Below are positions 26,445 to 34,636 of a stretch of 64,000 nt of DNA, one piece after another. The stretch is from positions 34,334-98,333 of the forward strand of contig NZ_JASZYK010000022.1 in NCBI RefSeq assembly GCF_030317035.1. Direction: 5' to 3'. The notes below the pieces were generated by a model, which worked only from the letters and a program-made list of their open reading frames with translations, did not search any database and had not been told where the DNA came from. A program made the translations under genes and the position numbers. The stretch comes from Variovorax sp. J22G73. GTDB lineage: Bacteria > Pseudomonadota > Gammaproteobacteria > Burkholderiales > Burkholderiaceae_C. Each line of letters starts with the position of its first letter. Position 1 is the first letter of the stretch.

Positions 26445-27317
26445 TCAGATGAACGGTACGCCGCCCGTCACGGGGATGGTCGCGCCGGAAATGTAGCTTG
26501 CCTGGTCAGAAGCCAGCAGAACGTACACCGCCTGCAATTCAGCGGGCTGGCCCGGACGCTTCATCGGCGTCTGGGTGCCGAACTCCTTCACCTTGTCCGG
26601 CGGCATCGTTGAAGGAATCAGCGGCGTCCAGAAGGGCCCAGGTGCCACGCAGTTCACACGGATACCCTTCTCGGCCAGCAGTTGCGCCATACCCCCTGTC
26701 ATGTTCTGGATGGCGCCCTTCGTTGCCGCGTAGGCCACGAGCGTCGCGTTCGGTTTGTCCGCATTGACCGAGGCGGTGCTAATGATCGCGCTGCCCGGCT
26801 TCATGTGTGCCACGGCGGCCTTGCAGAGAAAGAAGTTGGCGTAGACGTTAGTGCGAAAAGTGCGGTCGAACTCGTCCGCGGTGATCTCTCCCAGGTCTTT
26901 ATGACTCATCTGAAACGCCGCGTTGTTCACCAGGATGTCGAGCTTGCCAAAGCGCTGCACCGCCGTGTCGACTAGCGTCCTGCAATGCGCCTCTTCGCAA
27001 ATGTCGCCCGGCACTGCAACGCACATCCGGCCCTCGCGTTCGAGCAGCTCCTTGCAGGCCTGCGCGTCGCCCTCTTCCTCCGCCAAGTACGAGATCAGTA
27101 CGTCGGCGCCTTCACGCGCGAACGCGAGCGCCACAGCACGGCCGATGCCGCTGTCGCCGCCCGTAATCAACGCGGCCTTTCCCTTGAGCTTGCCGCTGCC
27201 GATATAGGAGGACTCGCCGAAGTCCGGTCGCGGTGTCATCATCGACTCCAGACCAGGGGGGGCCTGCTCCGGTGTGTTGAAAGGGGGGCGGGGGCCCGCG
27301 TGCTGAGGATGTGTCAT
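26445..27317 (-). CDS. Short-chain dehydrogenase/reductase, YghA-like
   Basis: The 290-residue oxidoreductase has an N-terminal extension (residues 1-40, with RPPFNTPEQAPPGLES and MMTPRPDFGE) typical of the YghA/general stress GSP39 group. The NAD(P)-binding TGGDSGIGRAVALAF follows, then NNAAFQ, the catalytic Ser in ISTASVNADK and the YAATKGA active-site Tyr-Lys. It is a soluble NADP- or NAD-dependent reductase, often stress linked. It shares a divergent intergenic region of about 280 bases with the YoaK gene. Confidence 0.9.
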   Translation of the reverse strand: MTHPQHAGPRPPFNTPEQAPPGLESMMTPRPDFGESSYIGSGKLKGKAALITGGDSGIGRAVALAFAREGADVLISYLAEEEGDAQACKELLEREGRMCVAVPGDICEEAHCRTLVDTAVQRFGKLDILVNNAAFQMSHKDLGEITADEFDRTFRTNVYANFFLCKAAVAHMKPGSAIISTASVNADKPNATLVAYAATKGAIQNMTGGMAQLLAEKGIRVNCVAPGPFWTPLIPSTMPPDKVKEFGTQTPMKRPGQPAELQAVYVLLASDQASYISGATIPVTGGVPFI

Positions 27318-27598
27318 GGTTCGCTCCGTTTCACCACGTTTTTGAAGAGGTCAGCATTCAAGGTATGCGTTGTTTCAGTTGCTTCCATCGGACAAATGCT
27401 CGACCCCACGCCTCACTGCTGCGATAGGGGAACTTGCGCCGTTCGTGATCGCTGCGTTTCCCTGATGTCTATGAGCAGTTGGCCTCGGTTCAAGGTCGCA
27501 CATACGTTGTTAGATTAGCCCCCTCAGCAGCGCAATAAAAGGCGGAGAGGCTGCACTGCGAGCGTCTTAAGATCACGGTCCGTTCAAGGGAATCCCCC

Positions 27599-28354
27599 GT
27601 GCGCAGACTTCGCTTCCTCACCAACCGCCACCGCGCGCCGTCCACCAACATCGCGCTCGGCCTGCTGCTGGCCTTCAATGCCGGCGCCGTGAACGCGGGC
27701 GGCTTCCTCGTGCTGCACATGTACACCTCGCACATGACCGGCTTCGCCTCGCAGCTGGCCGACGGCATGGTGCTGGGCAACCTCACGCTGCTGCTGAACG
27801 CGCTGGGCGCCATCCTCGCGTTCGTGAGCGGCGCCGCGGTGTGCGCGGTGCTGGTCAACTGGGGCCGGCAGCACCGCATGCACGGCGTGTATGCGCTGCC
27901 GCTGGTGCTGGAGGCGGCGCTGATGTTCCCCTTCGGGCTCATGGGCGCCATCACGCTCACCTGGGCCACGCCGTTCGCGGTGCCGCTCACGGTGCTGCTG
28001 CTGTCCTTCATCATGGGCCTGCAGAACGCGGTGGCGTCGAAGACCTCGGGCGGCAGCATCCGCACCACGCACATGACCGGCAACATCACCGACATGGGCA
28101 TCGAGATCGGCAAGATGCTCTACTGGAACGGCCGCGCCGGGCAAGACACGACGGCGGTGCGCCACGACCGCGCCCGCATGCGCCGCGCCGGCGGGCTGGT
28201 CGGCATGTTCGTGCTCGGCGGCGCGATGGGCGCGCTGGGCTTCAAGTACGTCGGCTTCGTGTGCGTGGTGCCGCTGGCCGCCTTGCTGCTCGCGCTGTCG
28301 ACTCCGCCGCTGCTGCGCGACATTCCGCGCCTTCGAGCACCCTCTCTTAGCTGA
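27599..28354 (+). CDS. YoaK/DUF1275 family membrane protein
   Basis: The 251-residue protein (GTG start) has six hydrophobic segments and the DUF1275 motifs NAGAVNAGGFLVLHMYTSHM, GFASQLADG and QNAVASKTSGGSIRTTHMTG followed by NITDMG. The repeated T-HMTG elements mark two structural halves. The family is thought to be a transporter, but its substrate is not established. Codon use is strongly GC-biased compared with the next 3 kb, which is AT-richer. Confidence 0.88.
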   Translation: MRRLRFLTNRHRAPSTNIALGLLLAFNAGAVNAGGFLVLHMYTSHMTGFASQLADGMVLGNLTLLLNALGAILAFVSGAAVCAVLVNWGRQHRMHGVYALPLVLEAALMFPFGLMGAITLTWATPFAVPLTVLLLSFIMGLQNAVASKTSGGSIRTTHMTGNITDMGIEIGKMLYWNGRAGQDTTAVRHDRARMRRAGGLVGMFVLGGAMGALGFKYVGFVCVVPLAALLLALSTPPLLRDIPRLRAPSLS

Positions 28355-28413
28355 ACTCCGCAGAACGTCGATCGGTATGTGGGCTGCTCGCAGCGCCGGC
28401 AAAAGCCCTGCGT

Positions 28414-28923
28414 TCAAGGGGCCTCGATGTCAAAACTGCCCGTTCTCTTATAGATTTCTAGTTCATAAACCCGCTTTAAACATTCGATATCTGCACATGT
28501 GTCGCGGACTTCCTCTTTCCAACGCGCATGCTGCGACTTTAGAGTTCGAACATTCGTTGCTTGGAGTTGCGCTCGAAAGATGGATTCAAGCTGAGAGTCC
28601 AGTCTACCAAGCAGGGGATCAGCGCATATTTTTTCTTTCACGGCGCTCGCGGGCAATTTGCAATCAAAGGAAGGCTTGGACGGCTCGGAGAGGTATGGCG
28701 GGGGCGCTTTTCCCAAAACTGTTGTGTTTTTAAAAGGCGAGTTCAGCACGTCGGAAGGTGTTTTGACCACCTCTGTCGCTGCAAGGAGGTCGACGTTCCC
28801 CAATCGTGGGGTGCGAACTATTTCGACCACTAAGTAGAACGCGAGTGCCAGCGCCATCGCGAATATGAGAAAGTGCAGGGTTTTGAGCGCACGTGCTTTT
28901 GTATGGCCAAGATTTTTTGACAT
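28414..28923 (-). CDS. Membrane-anchored LprI-like lysozyme-inhibitor domain protein
   Basis: The 169-residue protein has a basic N-terminus, one transmembrane helix (LHFLIFAMALALAFYLVVEI), a spacer of about 50 residues and a C-terminal LprI-like domain: SFDCKLPASAVKEKICADP, LLGRLDSQLESIFRAQL, then DTCADIECLKRVYELEI with paired Cys. LprI domains are periplasmic and some inhibit lysozyme. Anchoring suggests a periplasm-facing protein. GC content is visibly lower than in the flanking regions, which may point to transfer. Confidence 0.8.
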   Translation of the reverse strand: MSKNLGHTKARALKTLHFLIFAMALALAFYLVVEIVRTPRLGNVDLLAATEVVKTPSDVLNSPFKNTTVLGKAPPPYLSEPSKPSFDCKLPASAVKEKICADPLLGRLDSQLESIFRAQLQATNVRTLKSQHARWKEEVRDTCADIECLKRVYELEIYKRTGSFDIEAP

Positions 28924-28947
28924 TGGTAAATAGAGTACAAGCGCTGT

Positions 28948-29373
28948 TCATCTTGCGCAGAAAATGCTGTCACTACTAGTGGCACTGATAGGTATATTCG
29001 GCACTTGTAAGAGGTCGTCCAGCCAAGCGCGCGACTCAGCATCGCTGGGTGCGCGCCAATCGCCTCGCGGGGACAGCGATCCACCTGACCCCACCTTAGG
29101 CGAATGGGCACGCAGCTGCGTTTGAACTGGCTGGTTTGAAAGAAGCGGTAGAGGAAGGTGCACAGATGGCGCTTGATATCGGCCAGTGTGTAGGAAGTTC
29201 GCGGTGCGCCGACTTCATCGCCTTTCGCCATGGGCTCGGGCCAAGGTCCCGCCTCTCGGTCGTGCCATGCGCACCAGGCCAGGTAGGCCACCTTCGATGG
29301 CCGGAACCCGTAGCGCAGTGTGTAGTACAGGTGGAAGTCCTGCAGTTCGTAGGGACCGACAGTGTCCTCCGTT
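28948..29373 (-). pseudogene. nadE: C-terminal fragment of glutamine-dependent NAD+ synthetase
   Basis: The frame reading TEDTVGPYELQDFHLYYTLR and VAYLAWCAWHDRE continues to LYRFFQTSQFKRSCVP, then shifts to a second frame with GSGGSLSPRGDWRAPSDAES and WLDDLLQVPNI. This is the end of the long (about 680 residue) NadE type. An in-frame stop lies directly before the fragment, and the amidase and ATP-binding parts are missing. It is a relic, not a gene. Confidence 0.85.
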
Positions 29374-29471
29374 CGCTAGCCGGGCTGCGGATCACCCTCG
29401 TTGCCCGGCATCTGGACGCGACCCAGGACGCCCACGCGTGCCGCGGGCATCGGGAAGCGCAGAAATTTCCA

Positions 29472-29695
29472 CGATCAAGCCGGAGCATACGACGCCAGCT
29501 ATCCACTACGGCTGCATCAACGTGCCCGCCGCCTTCTACGACGGGTACGTAAAGCCCGCTCTTGGATCTCGACGGGGCGGGGTCGACGTGGTGTCAGATG
29601 AGGCGAAAAATCCTTTATCCAGTTTCTCGGCAATCCACACCGGCCGCGCCTCTGCCTCCCAACAGGATCTCGCGCGGCCGACGCGCAAGTACTAA
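29472..29695 (+). pseudogene. C-terminal fragment of an L,D-transpeptidase
   Basis: One frame gives HYGCINVPAAFYDGYVKPAL followed by GSRRGG, matching the catalytic Cys region of the intact protein at 13400-14017 (FGCINVPTAFYDSFVKPALG). There is no signal peptide and the N-terminal half is absent. It is a truncated duplicate that points away from the NadE relic. Confidence 0.8.
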
Positions 29696-29785
29696 GCCAT
29701 AAGACGGCGCGTCGGCAAAATCGTTCCGGCAGGCCCGTATTCTGGATCTCTATTTTTTTGAGGCGCGGCTTAGTTTGGTCGCCAC

Positions 29786-30196
29786 CTACTTAATTTCTAT
29801 CAAAGGCACCAGTCCGGCGAATGCTCGCATCGCCCGATCACCCTCTAGGACTACCAATTCTCTTAATAAATCAACGTCGCCCAAACTAGCAAATCCCATA
29901 CTAAAATTTTTAAATTTTCGTAAGTTGCTGCTACCGCTGACTAACACACGAATATCAGCATGCCGAGGATCCCTTAATATTTTCTCGAACATTTTTCGAA
30001 TCGCCTCAGGGGCACCTTCTAGATGTTGGCAAAAACGCTCGCCGTCAAAAACGAGCATCCCGGTGATACCTAACTTCGCATTTTGGACGCTTGCGGATTT
30101 GGCGAGCTTACGTGCTTCCTGAACCGTCATTTTCATGGCATCTTGACTCGTGTAAAGAAGCTCGAAAATCTCGAAGCGGCTATTTTCTTCTGGCAT
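29786..30196 (-). CDS. BLUF-domain blue-light photoreceptor (second copy)
   Basis: The 136-residue protein is again a stand-alone BLUF domain. Key residues are Tyr15 (FELLYTSQD), Asn39 (SVQNAKLGITGMLVFDGE) and Gln57 (RFCQHLEGA). Their spacings, 24 and 18 residues, agree with functional BLUF proteins. The Trp position holds Phe98 (KNFSMGF), while Met100 is kept. The sequence is well diverged from the protein at 20187. It lies 75 bases after an OmpR-type response regulator on the same strand, so the two probably share a transcript. Confidence 0.92.
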   Translation of the reverse strand: MPEENSRFEIFELLYTSQDAMKMTVQEARKLAKSASVQNAKLGITGMLVFDGERFCQHLEGAPEAIRKMFEKILRDPRHADIRVLVSGSSNLRKFKNFSMGFASLGDVDLLRELVVLEGDRAMRAFAGLVPLIEIK

Positions 30197-30271
30197 ATGA
30201 GCTTCCTCAGCAGTCTTGCGGAGCGGACCTAGGTGGCCTCTGGCGAGCAGGCGTCTCCCATGATAACGGTT

Positions 30272-30961
30272 TCAATTCTCGAGCCACGTCGGTGGCCGTA
30301 TCTCTAGCACGTAGCCGAGTCCGCGGACAGTGTGCAGAAGCTTGATATCAGGGGGCTGTTCGAGCTTGTTTCTCAGTCGCCCGATAGTAACCTCCACCAC
30401 GTTGCTAAGGTTCTCCGCGTGTGCCCCCCATACATGTCCCGCAAGCGCCGAGCTTGAAAATATTCGACCTTGGTTCTGCAGAAGAAACATCAACAGCGAA
30501 AACTCTCTGCGGGAAAACGAAATTTGCACCGGGCCGCGCTTTGCTTTACGGCGATGGATATCAACTTCAATGTCCGCTATCTTGAGCGTAGTCGAGATGC
30601 TCTTGAATTGCTGTCGCCTTAAGGCCGTCACCTTTACCACTAGCTCGCTCGCAAAGAGAGGCTTGATAAGGTATTCGGTTGCCCCTAACCTCAGCCCTTC
30701 CATTCTGTGCGCCAGCTTGTCGCGTGGGGAGACAACAAGGATTTGGGCTGTGCTGCGGCGCCTCACGTCCTGTAACCACACTCTATAGTCTGTATTGGGC
30801 GAGGCCACATCAATGATCACGACGCCATATCTCCAGCTCCTGAGGTGACCTCTGGCGCTCTCTGAGGTCGTCGCGACATCTACTAGGAACCCAGCTTTTT
30901 CTAGATCATTCCTGTAGTATGAGGCGGATTCCGGCAAATCTTCAAGTACGAGAATACGCAT
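30272..30961 (-). CDS. OmpR/PhoB-type response regulator
   Basis: The 229-residue protein has a complete REC domain: Glu7/Asp8 (LEDLP), phosphorylatable Asp51 (VVIIDVASP), Ser78 (ILVVSPRD) and Lys100 (EYLIKPL). A winged-helix DNA-binding domain follows (FSRREFSLLMFLLQNQGR, then NVVEVTIGRLRNKLEQ and LHTVRGLGYVLE). No histidine kinase gene is adjacent; the nearest downstream gene on the strand is a BLUF photoreceptor. Local GC content is lower than average for the window. Confidence 0.92.
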   Translation of the reverse strand: MRILVLEDLPESASYYRNDLEKAGFLVDVATTSESARGHLRSWRYGVVIIDVASPNTDYRVWLQDVRRRSTAQILVVSPRDKLAHRMEGLRLGATEYLIKPLFASELVVKVTALRRQQFKSISTTLKIADIEVDIHRRKAKRGPVQISFSRREFSLLMFLLQNQGRIFSSSALAGHVWGAHAENLSNVVEVTIGRLRNKLEQPPDIKLLHTVRGLGYVLEIRPPTWLEN

Positions 30962-31286
30962 TCCCCATACTAAATTGCTTTGCGGTTAGCTGACAATATG
31001 CGGTCCCGCGCCTTTTAGCAGGTTTTGAGAGTTCGCAGTTTCAGGCGCCACCTCGATTTCGGCGCTTAGAACCCACAGCCCCGGTAGCAGGTTGGGGCGT
31101 CCCCCCGCAGCAGTGGCGTGGGAATTTCGAGCGCGACGGAAAGTTCACGCTGACCGAAAAATGGGTACGCGGCTGGCGACTCTCTCACACTGCTTGCTAG
31201 ATGCGCACTAGCCAAGAGTCTTGCTTGATCAGACCTGCGTCTATCGACAGCGCTTGCGCAGCCGTCCCATCCATTCGGCGTCGAAA
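30962..31286. other. Intergenic stretch upstream of the response regulator
   Basis: This presumably holds the promoter of the response regulator-BLUF unit. No gene or clear operator is recognised. Confidence 0.4.
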
Positions 31287-31529
31287 CTATTGACCCCTCT
31301 TCTCGTCCATCTTGTCATGGACCCAAAGCATTGCTTTTCGCTCACCTTGCCTGCGGGCTTCCGCCTCACTGCTGTAAGACTTGGCATCTTCAGGCAGGTC
31401 CTTCGATTCACCGTAAGGGCCCGAAAGGTAGCCGACCTGGACAATGAACATGCCGCCTGGCCCGTCCTGGGGCACGCACGAGAAAATACAGTCGCGGTAA
31501 AGAAAAAGTCGGGGGTCATCGTCGGGCAT
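31287..31529 (-). CDS. Hypothetical protein, 80 residues
   Basis: The frame begins MPDDDPRLFLYRDCIFSCVP at an ATG preceded by AAGGAG at normal spacing. It continues with PGGMFIVQVGYLSGPYGES and a charged helical end, KAMLWVHDKMDE. The aromatic-rich middle is unlike a random frame. No family is recognised and no signal peptide or membrane segment is present. Confidence 0.55.
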   Translation of the reverse strand: MPDDDPRLFLYRDCIFSCVPQDGPGGMFIVQVGYLSGPYGESKDLPEDAKSYSSEAEARRQGERKAMLWVHDKMDEKRGQ

Positions 31530-31698
31530 TGTTTTCTCCTTCGACGTACCTTCCATCATCTCTGCCGGCCTCGGCGTAGGACCCGCGCCCGTCGAACTCG
31601 GTCGGCCCCCTGACCTACGACGAGACTCCTCTGCTCTGACGTGGTTGCCGCGTGCCAGCCTGCTTCACTGCCGTTTCACTGAGCCAACCCTTGGGGCT

Positions 31699-32400
31699 AT
31701 GAACAGTTCACGAAACAATCCGCAATTCGGTCCTTCAGCCGACACCGCAGCGCAATGCAACGCCTCAGACCTTATTGCAGGCTTCATCTCCTCAAAGAGC
31801 TTTCCATGCGTGGGAGCGAAGTCCGCCTTGAACAAAGATCGAATCAGATTCGGCCGCTTCGCATCGCTGGGTTCGGCTTCAAATGCGCCCCAGCTAAATG
31901 ATGCGTTACTGGCGTTCTCCGCGGAGTTCGAGAACCCCGGTAACGGACCAGTCTCTTACATGGCCATCTTTGACAACGACGAGCCACTTTCAGAGATGGA
32001 GTTCGAGGAGCGTTTGTGGGAGCAGCTGCAGAGCATGCACGACGTCGATCAGCGGCGTGGCTTCGACTGGAATCCTCAGGTGAGTGCCGACCCAGGCCGC
32101 CATGACTTCTCTTTTAGCAATGGCGGTCGCGCGTTTTTTGTTGTCGGCCTACATCCGGGAGCTTCTCGTCTAGCGCGACGCGCGCCTATGCCGTGTATGG
32201 TTTTCAATTTCCATGACCAATTTGAATCTCTCAAAGCGTCGGGAAAATATCAATCGATGCAGGACGCAATTCGCGCGAGAGATATGGAGCTCCAAGGGTC
32301 GATCAATCCTGTACTAGCTAGGTTCGGCGATTCGTCGGAGGCTAGACAGTACTCCGGCCGTGCGGTCGAAGCTGGCTGGAAATGCCCCTTTCACCACTGA
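31699..32400 (+). CDS. YqcI/YcgG-family heme oxygenase-like protein (GntA-like)
   Basis: The 233-residue protein begins MNSSRNNPQ and contains FISSKSFPCVGAKSALNKDR, YMAIFDNDEPLSEMEFEERL, HDFSFSNGGRAFFVVGLHPG, SRLARRAPMPCMVFNFHDQF and a Cys/His-rich end GWKCPFHH. These are the YqcI/YcgG motifs; GntA of this family is a heme-dependent N-hydroxylase acting on a guanidino group in guanitoxin formation, and other members are diverse. The conserved Cys of KSFPCVG is a candidate heme ligand. A DUF1989 gene follows within a few bases, a pairing seen in the family's neighbourhoods. A decayed copy lies at 4257-4585. Confidence 0.85.
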   Translation: MNSSRNNPQFGPSADTAAQCNASDLIAGFISSKSFPCVGAKSALNKDRIRFGRFASLGSASNAPQLNDALLAFSAEFENPGNGPVSYMAIFDNDEPLSEMEFEERLWEQLQSMHDVDQRRGFDWNPQVSADPGRHDFSFSNGGRAFFVVGLHPGASRLARRAPMPCMVFNFHDQFESLKASGKYQSMQDAIRARDMELQGSINPVLARFGDSSEARQYSGRAVEAGWKCPFHH

Positions 32401-32408
32401 ACCCACAG

Positions 32409-33026
32409 ATGTCTGAAACTCATCCCACCGGCTGCTGCAGAATTCCCCCCCAATCGGGCGTCGCGTTTCGCTTACGCGCAAGCGAGGTATTGCGCATTTA
32501 CGATCCTTACGGAGAGCAGGTTTCGGATCTCTTCGCCTTCGCTGATAACGATCATGCATGCAGTTTATCCTCGGGGCGCACCATCGACTATGCCTCGAAG
32601 ATCTACTTGACGAAAGGTGACGCGTTGTATGCCAATGACAGCCGCATAATGTTCCGGATATTGGAAGACCAGGTGGGTAGGCACGATTTCCTTCTGACGC
32701 CCTGCAGCCAAGAAATGTTTGAGATCCTGTACAACCATCAGGGCCACCATCCCAGTTGCTTCGAAAACTTGTACCGTGCCTTTGAGCCGTTCGGAATTCG
32801 CCCGGAGCAGATTGGGACGACTTTTAACGTTTTTATGAACGTCGTGGTCCATGACGATGGCAGCGTTAGGGTCAAGCCGCCGCTCTCTCGCGCTGGAAAC
32901 TTTATCGAGCTTCGTGCCGAAATGAATCTCCTGTGCGGCCTGACCGCATGCTCAGCCGAGAACTCCAACAACGGTGCGTTCAAGCCCATAGATTACGAAA
33001 TCCTTCGCCGTCCATGCAATGAGTAG
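32409..33026 (+). CDS. DUF1989 / urea carboxylase-associated family protein
   Basis: The 205-residue protein begins MSETHPTGCCRIPPQSGVAF, though an ATG nine codons earlier could also be used. It has the family pattern GEQVSDLFAFAD, RTIDYASKIYLTKGDALYAN, CSQEMFEILY, CFENLYRAFEPFG, FNVFMNVVV and LRAEMNLLCGLTACS. The Cys and His positions could form a metal site. The family is found beside urea carboxylase and guanidine or guanidino-compound genes. Together with the upstream GntA-like protein it suggests processing of a nitrogenous, possibly guanidino, metabolite. Confidence 0.88.
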   Translation: MSETHPTGCCRIPPQSGVAFRLRASEVLRIYDPYGEQVSDLFAFADNDHACSLSSGRTIDYASKIYLTKGDALYANDSRIMFRILEDQVGRHDFLLTPCSQEMFEILYNHQGHHPSCFENLYRAFEPFGIRPEQIGTTFNVFMNVVVHDDGSVRVKPPLSRAGNFIELRAEMNLLCGLTACSAENSNNGAFKPIDYEILRRPCNE

Positions 33027-33149
33027 TCTGATAGGGTGAGGGCGAAGGGGGAAGCGCCAGGCTCAGCCTGCAGGCACTCTCGCTCACGCCCAAGGGACGG
33101 GCACTGGGTCGAGCATTTACCGTTTGCTCACCTCGTCTCCCAACGTACC

Positions 33150-33443
33150 TCCTTTCTTGCGCTAGGGCTGTATCACTGGATCTTGCTCGAAGCCACTGGC
33201 CATGAGGTCGACCAGCTAAGAGAATTCGCAGCCTCAGAGCAAGGCTATGCCACCGCGCAAGCCGCCTTCGACGCCGGCGCACTGCGTTGGCGACAATGCT
33301 ATGACTTGAAGGTCAACGCATACGTGGTCAAGCCGATGGACTTTGGACAACTCGTGAGCGCGATCGCAAACCTCGGCGTGGTCTGGGCCGTGCTGAATCA
33401 GCCGCCGCCAGGGGCTGTCACCGCCCAGCTAGCAGTGGCCTGA
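33150..33443 (+). pseudogene. Mosaic relic: piece of the 8407 gene joined to a receiver-domain end
   Basis: The frame first matches the protein at 8407 (WILLEATGHEVDQLREFAAS, then ATAQAAFDAGALRW). It then passes directly into DLKVNAYVVKPMDFGQLVSA and VVWAVLNQPPP, the end of an Rcp1-type receiver domain. The two parts belong to different proteins, so the frame is a recombination product. A start and a promoter are lacking. The minus strand just downstream (33459-33605) shows another coding-like tail (DKELEKLRSDERHYFQ) without a start. Confidence 0.75.
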
Positions 33444-33610
33444 TCTCCATTTGCTAGGCTAGAAGCAAAGCGACCTCGCTTCGCTGGCGAGATCGATCAT
33501 GAGCTCCTGAAAGTAATGCCGCTCATCAGAGCGAAGCTTCTCGAGCTCCTTGTCTGCGTCGGGCGGCCGCCGAGTCGCGCGCGTACGAAGATGAAGCTGA
33601 CTGCGCGCTG

Positions 33611-33950
33611 ATGCGTGCTCCTACAAGGCCTCCGGTAACGAGAGCTATTTTCCGTGGATGGTCCTACATGCCCTCCTCGGAAGGCAACCGTCTAATCCGC
33701 GAGAACCTAATTCCTACGCTTGAAGCGCTGTCGCAGGCTCGCATAGAAGGTGTGGCTGAAACGGAAGCCGAGGCGATTGCCTGGCTCGAGTCACGATGGT
33801 GGGGACGTGGCGGTCGTGGACCTTTTCCTGCGTGAAGGGTCAGGCCTCAACGTGATTGCATGGTGCCGCGCAAGGAAGCCAAACCAGCGGGTCGTGATCT
33901 TCTCGAACTACACGGAACCGCGTCCTTGTGAGAGCAGACCCTTTCAGTAA
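33611..33950 (+). pseudogene. Frameshifted copy of the response regulator at 8857
   Basis: One frame reads NRLIRENLIPTLEALSQARI and AEAIAWLES; a second continues with VAVVDLFLREGSGLNVIAWC and KPNQRVVIFSNY. A one-base shift breaks the gene at the Asp region, and the C-terminal third, with the conserved Lys, is missing. Similarity extends upstream of the start into the non-coding DNA seen before 8857, showing that a segment was duplicated. Confidence 0.85.
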
Positions 33951-34038
33951 CAGGTCGCCGTCCTACGACGGTCTTGGCCCACACTTTCATCGTTGCCCTT
34001 TAAGCGCGGATCGCCTTTGCCGCAGAAAAGGATTTGTG

Positions 34039-34629
34039 ATGAACAAAGTTTCCAGTCTTTTCCCCAGCGCAACGAACATGATCCGTGTCGATCACACGCA
34101 TGTGTTGTCAACGTTCCATCAGTACAAGCCCGAGGCTCCGCTGCGGGTGCGCCAGGCGCTGGTGAACACGATCTGCACTGCGCTTGAAATCCACGCTCAG
34201 CTCGAGGAGGAAATTTTCTACCCAGCAGTTCGGCAAGCCGTTGGGACCGAGCTGATCGGAGAAAACTTGGAGGAGCATCAGGAGATGAAGCGATTGATCG
34301 CACTGCTCAGGCGAATGGAGCCATCGGCGCGCGACTACGATCAAACCTTGATGACGCTCATGCGTGATGTCATCCACCATGTAGCGGACGAAGAGACGAT
34401 TGTCTTACCTGCAGCCGAACTCCAGTTGGCAGGCGAGCTAAGTGATCTGGGCCTTCAAATGACCAAGCGGCGGCTCCAACTGGTTGCCCCTCGCGCCGGG
34501 CAGATCGCCAAGGACATGGCCTGGGCCGCCTCGGGAAACAAGCTTCTCATGGGCCTCGGCGCTCTTGGGCTTCTTGGCGCAATCGTCCTGGCAGCGAGTA
34601 GGCCTCGCACCAGCCATTATCTGGATTGA
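34039..34629 (+). CDS. Hemerythrin HHE-domain protein with C-terminal membrane anchor
   Basis: The 196-residue protein has a four-helix hemerythrin-type domain with the HHE iron ligands: His in MIRVDHTHVLSTFHQ, His and Glu in ALEIHAQLEEEIFYPAV, His in LEEHQEMKRL and the His-His-Glu set VIHHVADEETIVLP. A hydrophobic segment near the end, LLMGLGALGLLGAIVLAAS, is probably a membrane anchor. Such proteins bind di-iron and are linked to oxygen, NO or oxidative stress handling. The start is MNKVSSLFPSATN. A DUF2243 gene follows seven bases later. Confidence 0.9.
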   Translation: MNKVSSLFPSATNMIRVDHTHVLSTFHQYKPEAPLRVRQALVNTICTALEIHAQLEEEIFYPAVRQAVGTELIGENLEEHQEMKRLIALLRRMEPSARDYDQTLMTLMRDVIHHVADEETIVLPAAELQLAGELSDLGLQMTKRRLQLVAPRAGQIAKDMAWAASGNKLLMGLGALGLLGAIVLAASRPRTSHYLD

Positions 34630-34636
34630 GGGTCTC

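Noticed and set aside
27584..28417. A 277-codon minus-strand frame opposite the YoaK gene
   Set aside because: It is Ala/Arg/His-rich and antisense to a conserved membrane protein with consistent topology.
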